Source of the DNA: Actinomycetes bacterium
GTDB taxonomy: Bacteria; Actinomycetota; Actinomycetes; Actinomycetales; Microbacteriaceae
Reading direction: 5' to 3'
DNA: 36,762 bases
NCBI GenBank assembly: GCA_023386365.1
Contig: JAEWJX010000092.1
Coordinates: forward strand, 1 to 36,762
The translations under genes and the position numbers were made by a program. Positions 30,101-36,762 of the stretch are shown piece by piece. A model generated the notes under the pieces. The model did not search any database and had not been told where the DNA came from. It was given only the letters and a program-made list of their open reading frames with translations. How positions within the stretch are numbered: the first letter of the stretch is position 1; each line of letters begins with the position of its first letter.

Positions 30101-30895
30101 GTGACGGCGAGCATCCCGGTCGATGGCCTCCCGCGCCGCAGGCGGCGGGTGTGGCCGTGGGTGCTCGGCGTGTTCCTCGTGCTGGTCGTCGGCGCGCTGA
30201 TCGCGATCGACGTGCTGGCGCGCGGGTGGGCGGAGGATCTCATCGCCGCCCAGGTGTCGGAGGTGATGGAAGTCCCCGAGGGGTCCGCGGTCGGCGTGGA
30301 GCTGGGAGGGGGTTCCGTGCTCCTGCAGGCGGTCTCGGGGCGGCTCGACCATGTCGAGGTGACGATCGGCGACTACCCGGTGGGTCCGCTGTCGGGTGAT
30401 CTGACGATGACCGCCCGGGGGGTGCCGTTCGACCTCAACGCACCCACCGACGAGATCTCGGTGCGGTACGACGTCTCCGAGGCGGCGCTCGCGAACATCT
30501 CCGGCAGCCTCAGCGGGGTGCCCATCGATTCGGTCACTCTCGATGCGCCGGAGGTCGTCGCGGGCGGAACGCTGTCGCTGTTCGGGATGTCGCTGCCGCT
30601 CGGTCTCGGGCTCACGCCCGCCGCCGTCGACGGCGACCTCGGGTTCACCGCCACGAGCGTCCGGGTGGGCGATACGACGGTCGACGCGGCGGCGTTCGCC
30701 GACGACCCCGTGTGGGGCGGACTCGCGGGGACCGTGTTGCAGCAGCAGACGGTGTGCATCGCCGACCGCCTGCCCGCCGCCCTCACGATGACCACGGTCG
30801 TGGTGCAGGGCGACGTGTTGCGCATCGAGTTCGACGGCTCCGGCAACGCGCTGGCGGGCGACGGCTTCACGACCCGCGGCACGTGCCCGGCGTGA
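30101..30895 (+). CDS. DUF2993 (LmeA-like) membrane-anchored protein
   Basis: A 264-residue protein with a basic N-terminus (PRRRRRVWP), one transmembrane segment at about 18-40, and an extracytoplasmic beta-rich domain of the DUF2993 type: IAIDVLARGWAEDLIAAQVSEVM then GSVLLQAVSGRLDHVEVTI and repeated strands with VPFD, ending in a Cys-containing tail (VCIADRLP, TRGTCPA). The mycobacterial relative LmeA takes part in lipomannan elongation, so an envelope-glycolipid or lipid-binding role is plausible. The GTG is one base after the argS stop, so it is translationally coupled. Confidence 0.82.
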   Translation: MTASIPVDGLPRRRRRVWPWVLGVFLVLVVGALIAIDVLARGWAEDLIAAQVSEVMEVPEGSAVGVELGGGSVLLQAVSGRLDHVEVTIGDYPVGPLSGDLTMTARGVPFDLNAPTDEISVRYDVSEAALANISGSLSGVPIDSVTLDAPEVVAGGTLSLFGMSLPLGLGLTPAAVDGDLGFTATSVRVGDTTVDAAAFADDPVWGGLAGTVLQQQTVCIADRLPAALTMTTVVVQGDVLRIEFDGSGNALAGDGFTTRGTCPA

Positions 30896-31329
30896 CGGCG
30901 GATCAGGCGCCCGCCGCACCGCCGATCCGTCGCGTCGTCTGGCGGCTGACCTGGTGCTCCGCGATCGGCGGGTTGATCGTGGCGACCGGGCTCGCCTCCA
31001 CCGGCGTCGTCGCCGCCGGCGGCGGTGCAGACCTGTTCGCCTCGCTCGTCCCCGCGGTGATCTCCATCGGACTCGGGATGGCCGTCCCTCCGGTTCTCGG
31101 TGCCCTTTTGGGGCTCGCGATCGTCAGCCGACCGCCGCGCCGGCTCCGGCGCGAGCAATGGGCCACTGCCATCGGAGGAACGGTGGGGGCGTTCGTCTCC
31201 CCGGTGCTGTTCTATCCGGCGTCGGCGATGCTCGGCACCGTCGTGGCACTCATCATCGCGGCGGCCGTCGCGGTCGGGTACCCGCTCACCCTCCGGTCGC
31301 TGTGGAGTCGGGTCGGCGTCTCCGGGTGA
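30892..31329 (+). CDS. Small four-helix membrane protein, function unknown
   Basis: A 145-residue protein with four predicted transmembrane segments (around 20-42, 48-72, 88-108 and 112-134) and a basic loop SRPPRRLRREQW between the second and third. No catalytic motif visible. The GTG start overlaps the TGA of the DUF2993 gene (GTGA), so they are probably produced together. Not recognised as a characterised family. Confidence 0.72.
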   Translation: MTADQAPAAPPIRRVVWRLTWCSAIGGLIVATGLASTGVVAAGGGADLFASLVPAVISIGLGMAVPPVLGALLGLAIVSRPPRRLRREQWATAIGGTVGAFVSPVLFYPASAMLGTVVALIIAAAVAVGYPLTLRSLWSRVGVSG

Positions 31330-31370
31330 CCCCCGACGACGTATGCGCGAAACAGGATGGGCGCGCCGGA

Positions 31371-31376
31371 TAGAAT
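31371..31376 (+). promoter_or_regulatory. Putative -10 (TAGAAT) for lysA
   Basis: TAGAAT lies 73 bases upstream of the lysA GTG, leaving a leader of about 67 nt with no obvious riboswitch fold. Confidence 0.45.
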
Positions 31377-31449
31377 CGTCTCGGCTTCAGGGACCAATCC
31401 GGGTTCGCTCGCCTCACTCTCTTCGTTCCGACGACACCGTGAGGTCATC

Positions 31450-32889
31450 GTGGCAGCCAACCCTCTCGCCCCCGACTGGCTCATCGAGCCCGGCGACGCG
31501 AATGCGCTCGCGCCGGGGGTCTGGTCGTCGCACGTCGACCGTGCCGAGTCGGGCGCCCTGCGGATCGCGGGGGTGACGGCGGGTGCGCTGCACGCGGCGT
31601 ACGGCACCCCGCTCTACGTGATCGACGAAGACGACGCGCGGGGCAGGGCGGTCGCCATCCGCACCGCATTCTCTGCGGCATTCGACGCGCACGGCGCGGG
31701 CGTCACCGTCTACTACGCGGGCAAGGCGTTCCTCAGTATCGAGGTCGCGCGCTGGATGATCGACGCGGGTCTCAACCTCGACGTCTGCAGCGGGGGAGAG
31801 CTGGCGGTGGCGCTCGCTGCCGACATCGACCCGCGTCGCCTCGGATTCCACGGCAACAACAAGAGCCTCGCCGAGATCGACCACGCGGTCGAGGTCGGGG
31901 TGGGCGCGATCGTTCTCGACAGCGTCGTCGAGATCGAACGTGTCGCCGCCGCGGCCGTCCGACACGGCCGCACCCAGAACGTGCGGCTGCGCATCAACAG
32001 CGGCGTGCACGCCTCGACGCACGAGTACCTGGCGACCGCCCGCGAGGACCAGAAGTTCGGCATCCCGCTCGCCGACGCCGCGGCAGCCGTCGAGGTCATC
32101 CGCTCCCACCCCGGGCTGCGTTTCCTGGGTCTGCACTCCCACATCGGGTCGCAGATCTTCGAGTCGTCCGGATTCGGCGAAGCCGCGCGACGCCTGCTCG
32201 AGGTGCACGCGCAGCTCCGCGCGGGCGGAGAGGTGCCCGAGCTGAACCTGGGCGGCGGATTCGGCATCGCGTACACCAGCGTCGACCAGGTCGTGCCGAT
32301 CGAGACCATCGCGCGCGAACTGGCGGTGGTCGTGGCGTCCGAGTGCGAGCGCCTCGACATCCCGATCCCCGCCGTGGCGATCGAGCCGGGGCGCGCCGTC
32401 ATCGGCACCGCCGGCCTCACCCTTTACGAGGTGGGGACCGTCAAAGACGTGCGGGTCGACGACACCGCCGTGCGACGCTACGTGAGCGTCGACGGCGGCA
32501 TGAGCGACAACCTGCGCACCGCCCTCTACAAGGCCGACTACACGGTCCGGATCGCGAACCGCGTCTCGGATGCCGAACCGGCTCTGGTGCGCGTCGCGGG
32601 CAAGCACTGCGAGTCGGGCGACATCGTCGTGCAGAACGACTACCTGCCCGGCGACGTACGCCCCGGCGACCTGCTGGCGGTCCCGGCGACGGGCGCGTAC
32701 TGCTGGTCGCTGTCGAGCAACTACAACTACCTCGGTCGCCCCGCCGTCGTGGCGGTGCGCGACGGCCACAGCCGCGTGCTGGTGCGCCGCGAGAACGAGC
32801 ACGACCTCCTCCGCCGGGACTCCGGCTACTCGAGCGACGCCGAAGCCGTCGACGTCCGCACCATCCACCACCCTTCGGACCGCACATGA
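31450..32889 (+). CDS. lysA: Diaminopimelate decarboxylase
   Basis: PLP enzyme that decarboxylates meso-diaminopimelate to L-lysine, the last step of lysine synthesis. A 479-residue protein with the PLP lysine Lys92 in YYAGKAF, the phosphate loop VCSGGELAVAL, HSHIGSQIF, the Gly-rich LNLGGGFGIAY, EPGRAVIG, and the second active-site motif HCESGDI that brings the Cys of the partner subunit. The GTG at 31450 is chosen because homology begins shortly after it and GAGG stands before it. The TGA overlaps the hom ATG. Confidence 0.96.
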   Translation: MAANPLAPDWLIEPGDANALAPGVWSSHVDRAESGALRIAGVTAGALHAAYGTPLYVIDEDDARGRAVAIRTAFSAAFDAHGAGVTVYYAGKAFLSIEVARWMIDAGLNLDVCSGGELAVALAADIDPRRLGFHGNNKSLAEIDHAVEVGVGAIVLDSVVEIERVAAAAVRHGRTQNVRLRINSGVHASTHEYLATAREDQKFGIPLADAAAAVEVIRSHPGLRFLGLHSHIGSQIFESSGFGEAARRLLEVHAQLRAGGEVPELNLGGGFGIAYTSVDQVVPIETIARELAVVVASECERLDIPIPAVAIEPGRAVIGTAGLTLYEVGTVKDVRVDDTAVRRYVSVDGGMSDNLRTALYKADYTVRIANRVSDAEPALVRVAGKHCESGDIVVQNDYLPGDVRPGDLLAVPATGAYCWSLSSNYNYLGRPAVVAVRDGHSRVLVRRENEHDLLRRDSGYSSDAEAVDVRTIHHPSDRT

Positions 32890-34217
32890 TCGAATACCGC
32901 AACATCCGCATCGCCATCCTCGGCGCGGGATCCGTGGGGGCGCAGGTCGCCTCCCTCCTGCTGGAGCACGGCGACGAACTCGCCCAGCGTGTCGGCGCCG
33001 GCCTCGAGGTGGTCGGCATCGCCGTCCGCAACCTCGACAGTCCGCGCACCGCCGACCTACCGCGCGAACTCCTCACCACCGACGCCCGCTCGCTGATCCT
33101 CGGCGCGGATGTGGTGATCGAGGTGATGGGCGGCATCGAGCCCGCGCGCGAGTACATCGAGCTGGCCCTCACCTCCGGCGCCGACGTCATCACCGCCAAC
33201 AAGGCTCTGCTGGCCACGCACGGTCCCGAGCTCTTCGCGGTCGCCGAGCAGGTGGGCGCCCAGCTCTACTACGAGGCGGCCGTCGGCGGCGCGATCCCGA
33301 TCATCCGCCCACTGCGCGACAGCCTCGCGGGCGACCGCGTACAGCGCATCCTCGGCATCGTGAACGGCACCACGAACTACATCCTCGACCGCATGGACCG
33401 CGAGGGCGGCACCCTCGAAGAGGCGCTCGCGGTCGCCACCGAGCTGGGCTACGCCGAGGCCGATCCGACCGCCGACATCGAGGGGTACGACGCGGCGCAG
33501 AAGGCGGCGATCCTGGCGAGCCTCGCCTTCCACACGATCGTCCCCGTCGAGGGCGTGCACCACGAGGGCATCACGTCGGTCACCCGCGAGCAGGTGCTGG
33601 CGGCGCAGAAGAGCGGCTTCGTCGTGAAGCTGCTCGCGGTGTGCGAGCGGCTCGTCGACCCCGAGACGGGTGAAGACGGCGTCAGCGCCCGGGTGCATCC
33701 GGCTCTCGTGCCCGCGAGCCACCCGCTCGCGGCCGTCCACGGCGCGAACAACGCCGTCTTCGTGCAGGCGGAAGCGGCCGGCAGCCTCATGTTCTACGGC
33801 GCCGGGGCGGGCGGAGTGCAGACCGCATCGGCGGTGCTCGGCGACCTCGTCTCGGCTGCGCGACGCCACGTGGTCGGCGGCCCCGGTGTGGCGGAGTCGA
33901 CCCACGCCGACCTGCCGATCCTGCCGATCAGCTCGGTCGTCACGCGCTACCAGATCACGTTGAGCGTGATCGATCAGCCCGGTGTGCTCGCCCAGATCGC
34001 GACCCTGTTCAGCGATCACGGTGTCTCCGTCGAGGCGGTGCAGCAGAGCATCCCGGCGCCCGCCGTGGGCGGTCAGGCGGGGGAGTCCTCCGGCGCTACG
34101 CTGGTCATCGGCACGCACCAGGCCACCGAGGCGGCTCTCGCGGCGACGGTCGCAGCCCTCGCGGGCAGCCCCGTCGTCGAACGGGTCGACAGCGTGCTCC
34201 GGGTCGAAGGATTGTAG
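32886..34217 (+). CDS. hom: Homoserine dehydrogenase
   Basis: Reduces aspartate semialdehyde to homoserine with NAD(P)H, a branch point to threonine and methionine. A 443-residue protein: nucleotide-binding GAGSVG (13-18), ITANKALLA, the signature region VGGAIPIIRPLRDSLAGD and GIVNGTTNYIL, and AEADPTADIEGYDAAQK. A C-terminal ACT domain (from ~355, ITLSVIDQPGVLAQIATLFSDHGVSVEAV) indicates feedback control, in the family by threonine. ATGA overlap with lysA; thrC follows after 7 nt. Confidence 0.97.
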   Translation: MIEYRNIRIAILGAGSVGAQVASLLLEHGDELAQRVGAGLEVVGIAVRNLDSPRTADLPRELLTTDARSLILGADVVIEVMGGIEPAREYIELALTSGADVITANKALLATHGPELFAVAEQVGAQLYYEAAVGGAIPIIRPLRDSLAGDRVQRILGIVNGTTNYILDRMDREGGTLEEALAVATELGYAEADPTADIEGYDAAQKAAILASLAFHTIVPVEGVHHEGITSVTREQVLAAQKSGFVVKLLAVCERLVDPETGEDGVSARVHPALVPASHPLAAVHGANNAVFVQAEAAGSLMFYGAGAGGVQTASAVLGDLVSAARRHVVGGPGVAESTHADLPILPISSVVTRYQITLSVIDQPGVLAQIATLFSDHGVSVEAVQQSIPAPAVGGQAGESSGATLVIGTHQATEAALAATVAALAGSPVVERVDSVLRVEGL

Positions 34218-34224
34218 GGAACAC

Positions 34225-35307
34225 ATGGCACACCAGTGGCGCGGCGTCCTGCGCGAATATGCAGACCGCCTCGACGTCTCCGATGCGACGCCGATCATCA
34301 CGCTCGGCGAGGGCGGAACACCCCTCATCCCCGCACCGGCGCTCTCGGCACGCACCGGCGCGACCGTGTGGGTCAAGTTCGAGGGCATGAACCCCACCGG
34401 ATCCTTCAAGGACCGCGGCATGACGATGGCCGTGTCGAAGGCGGTCGAGCACGGGGCGAAGGCGATCATCTGCGCCTCGACCGGCAACACCTCCGCCTCG
34501 GCGGCCGCCTACGCCACCCACGCGGGCATCACCGCGGCCGTGCTGGTTCCCGAGGGCAAGATCGCGATGGGCAAGCTGGCCCAGGCGATCGCCCACGGTG
34601 CGGAGCTCCTGCAGGTGCGCGGCAACTTCGACGACTGCCTCGACATCGCGCGTGACCTCGCCGCCAACTACCCCGTGCACCTCGTGAACTCGGTCAACAA
34701 CGACCGCATCGAGGGGCAGAAGACGGCCGCGTTCGAGGTCGTCGAGGTGCTCGGCGACGCTCCCGACTTCCACTTCATCCCCGTCGGCAACGCCGGCAAC
34801 TACACGGCGTACACCCGCGGCTACAAGGAAGAGGCGGATCGCGGTGTCACCACCCGCCGCCCGCGCATGTTCGGCTTCCAGGCCGAGGGCAGCGCACCGC
34901 TGGTCCGCGGCGAGATCGTCCGTGACCCCGAGACGATCGCCAGCGCGATCCGCATCGGTAACCCCGCGTCGTGGGAGCTCGCGCTCACCGCGCGTGAGGA
35001 GACCGACGGCTACTTCGGCGCGATCAGCGACGCGAAGATCCTCGAGGCCCACCGCATCCTGTCGAGCGAGGTCGGCGTGTTCGTCGAGCCGGCGTCGGCC
35101 GCGAGTGTCGCTGGTCTCCTCGACCGTGCCGAGGCGGGTGTGATCCCGAAGGGGTCGACCGTGGTGCTGACGGTCACCGGGCACGGTCTGAAGGATCCGC
35201 AGTGGGCGCTCCGCGCCGCCGACGGCTCCGACGTGCAGCCCACCAGCGTCTCCGTCGACGTGGCCGAGATCGCCGAGGTCCTCGGCCTCAGCGGGGCGTC
35301 TGCATGA
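34225..35307 (+). CDS. thrC: Threonine synthase
   Basis: PLP enzyme that converts O-phosphohomoserine and water to threonine. A 360-residue protein with the PLP Lys62 in NPTGSFKDRGM, ASTGNTSASAAAYA (phosphate/ligand loop), VGNAGN (PLP phosphate-binding) and the end motif LTVTGHGLKDPQWA typical of the short, bacterial (class II) threonine synthases. Translation starts at ATG 34225 after a GGGA-type ribosome-binding site. Its TGA overlaps the thrB ATG, completing the lysA-hom-thrC-thrB operon. Confidence 0.97.
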   Translation: MAHQWRGVLREYADRLDVSDATPIITLGEGGTPLIPAPALSARTGATVWVKFEGMNPTGSFKDRGMTMAVSKAVEHGAKAIICASTGNTSASAAAYATHAGITAAVLVPEGKIAMGKLAQAIAHGAELLQVRGNFDDCLDIARDLAANYPVHLVNSVNNDRIEGQKTAAFEVVEVLGDAPDFHFIPVGNAGNYTAYTRGYKEEADRGVTTRRPRMFGFQAEGSAPLVRGEIVRDPETIASAIRIGNPASWELALTAREETDGYFGAISDAKILEAHRILSSEVGVFVEPASAASVAGLLDRAEAGVIPKGSTVVLTVTGHGLKDPQWALRAADGSDVQPTSVSVDVAEIAEVLGLSGASA

Positions 35308-36239
35308 GCGTCGTCGGACGCACCGTCACGGTGCGCGTGCCGGCGACGACCGCGAACCTCGGTCCCGGTTTCGACACGCTCGGCATGTCGTTGGCGGTCT
35401 ACGACGAACTGCAGGTGACCGCACTCGCCGAGCCCGGCGCGGTCGTCGAGGTGCACGGCGTCGGTGAGGGCGAGGTGCCCACCGACGAGACGAACCTCGT
35501 GGTGCGCTCGATCGCGCACACCTTCGCCGCCGTCGGTCAGGAGCTTCCCGGCCTCTCCCTCGTCGCCCACAACACCATCCCGCACGGGCGCGGCATGGGC
35601 TCGTCGGGTGCCGCGATCGTCTCCGGGATCATGGCCGCGAAGGGTCTGCTCGAAGGCGTCGTCGAGTTCGACGCCGAGCTTCTGCTGAAGCTCGCGACCG
35701 AGCTCGAGGGGCACCCCGACAACGTCGCCCCGGCTCTGTTCGGCGGCCTCACCATCACCTGGATGACCCCCGAGGGTCCGCGCTTCAAGAAGCTGATGGT
35801 GCATCGCGGCGTCAGCCCGCTCGTCGCGGTGCCGGAACGCACCATGTCGACGGCCCTCGCCCGCAGCCTCCAGCCCGAGTCGGTGCCGCACGAGGACGCG
35901 ATCTTCAACGTGTCCCGCTCGGCTCTGCTCATCGCCGCGCTCGTGCAGAGCCCCGAGCTGCTGCTCGCCGCCACCGAAGACAAGCTGCACCAGAGCTACC
36001 GTGCGAGCGCCATGCCCGAGACGGATGCGCTCATCCAGGTGCTGCGCGCGAACGACCTCGCCGCCGTGGTGTCGGGGGCCGGCCCGTCGATCCTCGTGCT
36101 GGGCAGCGACCCCTCACAGCGTCTGCGCGCCGCGGAACTCGTTGCCGAACACGCCCAGTCGCCGTGGGAGTGCCTGATGCTGGCCGTGGACTTCCGGGGT
36201 GCTACAGTGGTGCTGCACTCGGACGACGCCGCGGCGTAA
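35304..36239 (+). CDS. thrB: Homoserine kinase
   Basis: Phosphorylates homoserine to O-phosphohomoserine, the substrate of threonine synthase. A 311-residue GHMP-kinase: N-terminal VPATTANLGPGFDTLG, the ATP-binding loop PHGRGMGSSGAA (93-104), GHPDNVAPALFGG, and the C-terminal SGAGPSILVL. The last bases contain the TACAGT candidate for the rho promoter. Directly upstream of rho, as in other actinobacteria. Confidence 0.97.
   Translation: MSVVGRTVTVRVPATTANLGPGFDTLGMSLAVYDELQVTALAEPGAVVEVHGVGEGEVPTDETNLVVRSIAHTFAAVGQELPGLSLVAHNTIPHGRGMGSSGAAIVSGIMAAKGLLEGVVEFDAELLLKLATELEGHPDNVAPALFGGLTITWMTPEGPRFKKLMVHRGVSPLVAVPERTMSTALARSLQPESVPHEDAIFNVSRSALLIAALVQSPELLLAATEDKLHQSYRASAMPETDALIQVLRANDLAAVVSGAGPSILVLGSDPSQRLRAAELVAEHAQSPWECLMLAVDFRGATVVLHSDDAAA
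36203..36208 (+). promoter_or_regulatory. Extended -10 (TGCTACAGT) for rho inside the 3' end of thrB
   Basis: TGN followed by TACAGT, starting 168 bases before the rho GTG. It would give rho a leader of about 155 nt and lies in the last 12 codons of thrB. Confidence 0.45.
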
Positions 36240-36370
36240 CCCGGCGCGAGGGTGCATTCCACCGGCATTCGCCAACCGCGTTCTCGCGCATCTTCATGCA
36301 ACCCGAACCGCAGCCGGCGATGCAGCCCACCCGGGAAGTTCTGTGCCCGGGTCGAAAGGACGATCTAGTC
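36240..36370 (+). other. rho leader with hairpin next to the ribosome-binding site
   Basis: A 131-nt non-coding stretch containing the perfect 7-bp stem ACCCGGG (36329-36335)/CCCGGGT (36346-36352) with a 10-base loop, two bases before the AAAGGA ribosome-binding site (36355-36360). An in-frame ATG at 36296 lies within it. Confidence 0.5.
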
Positions 36371-36762
36371 GTGAACGACGCCACCACCCCCGCCGACATC
36401 GCGGGAGACCGCGCCGCCCTGAGCCGTCTCCGGCTTCCCGAGCTCCAGGCTCTGGCAGCAGAGCGCGGCATCGCGGGCATCTCCCAGATGCGAAAAGGAG
36501 ACCTTGTGAACTCTCTTTCCGAACTCGCCGACGCCGAAGCCCCTTCCGTCGCCACCGATGAGGCGCCCGCCGCCGAGGTGACGGAAGCCGCGGTTCCCGC
36601 CGACGAGACCCCCGAGCAGACCGCCGTAGTCGACGGGCCGGTCGAGGAGGCTCCCGTAGAGGATGCCCCCGCCGAGCAGGCTCCCGCCGAGGCCCCGGTC
36701 GAACCGGCAGCGGTCGAGGCTCCCGCAGCCCCCGCCCGCCGCGGCTCGCGCCGCGCCAGCGC
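36371..36762 (+). CDS. rho: Transcription termination factor Rho, N-terminal part (truncated by window)
   Basis: The first 130 codons of Rho, the RNA-dependent ATPase that terminates transcription. The Rho N-terminal SAP-like motif LSRLRLPELQALAAERG followed by ISQMRKGDLVNSL is diagnostic; it is followed by a long acidic, Ala/Pro/Glu/Val-rich insert (from about residue 60) that turns basic at ARRGSRRAS, the N-terminal insertion domain common in actinobacterial Rho. GTG at 36371 is chosen for the AAAGGA before it; an in-frame ATG at 36296 is an alternative. The RNA-binding and ATPase domains lie beyond the window. Confidence 0.9.
   Translation, partial: MNDATTPADIAGDRAALSRLRLPELQALAAERGIAGISQMRKGDLVNSLSELADAEAPSVATDEAPAAEVTEAAVPADETPEQTAVVDGPVEEAPVEDAPAEQAPAEAPVEPAAVEAPAAPARRGSRRAS

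Noticed and set aside
31377..31449. Lysine riboswitch in the lysA leader
   Set aside because: The leader is only about 67 nt, far shorter than a lysine riboswitch, and shows no matching stem pattern.
36296..36370. Upstream in-frame ATG at 36296 as the rho start
   Set aside because: No ribosome-binding site precedes it, while AAAGGA is placed before the GTG at 36371; kept as an alternative only.
28438..36762. The argS to rho gene order as a novel cluster
   Set aside because: Lysine/threonine biosynthesis genes between argS and rho are a known, conserved arrangement in actinobacteria.

Overview
The window is high-GC, densely packed chromosomal DNA from an actinobacterium, most likely a member of Microbacteriaceae. 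The basis is the base composition, frequent GTG starts, many ATGA/GTGA gene overlaps, leaderless-type promoters (TANNNT six to eight bases before the start codon), and the gene order argS - DUF2993 protein - small membrane protein - lysA - hom - thrC - thrB - rho. I see no insertion sequence, integrase, phage gene, rRNA or CRISPR array. The left edge cuts an MFS gene and the right edge cuts rho.

Layout. (1) 1-4.9 kb: a DHA2-type MFS exporter (partial), an acyltransferase-3 membrane protein, an SDR oxidoreductase and a second MFS transporter. (2) 4.9-9.2 kb: an overlapping trio of phosphoribosyltransferase, S51/cyanophycinase-like hydrolase and uracil-DNA glycosylase; an ABC-2 exporter pair; a PAT-type GNAT acetyltransferase. 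(3) 9.2-14.1 kb: a lipoprotein, a GntR/YtrA-type regulator with ABC ATPase and membrane protein, an amidase and a TetR regulator. (4) 14.1-22.3 kb: a sugar-uptake operon with a cytoplasmic PA14-containing GH3 beta-glucosidase, a family-5 solute-binding lipoprotein, two Opp/Dpp-type ATPases and two Opp/Dpp-type permeases. A palindrome matching 13 of 14 bases of the CebR/CelR cello-oligosaccharide operator precedes it. (5) 22.3-27.8 kb: a small SIP-domain protein under a DtxR/IdeR-type iron box, a tiny HExxH membrane protein, a flavin disulfide oxidoreductase with a changed active site, an arginase-family enzyme with Cys at one metal-ligand position, an ECF sigma factor with a membrane partner, tRNA-Arg(CCG) and a transglutaminase-like protein preceded by a 12-codon leaderless ORF. 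(6) 27.8-36.8 kb: a lipoprotein related to the one at 9.2 kb, then argS, two envelope proteins, lysA-hom-thrC-thrB (lysine and threonine synthesis) and the start of rho.

The strongest regulatory signals are the CebR-like operator, the iron box overlapping a leaderless -10, the TetR and GntR inverted repeats at their own genes, and the short coupled ORF at 26942. The six convergent gene pairs have at most 10 nt between stop codons (one pair overlaps) and no evident intrinsic terminators. Functions are assigned from motifs and family knowledge; no database search was run.
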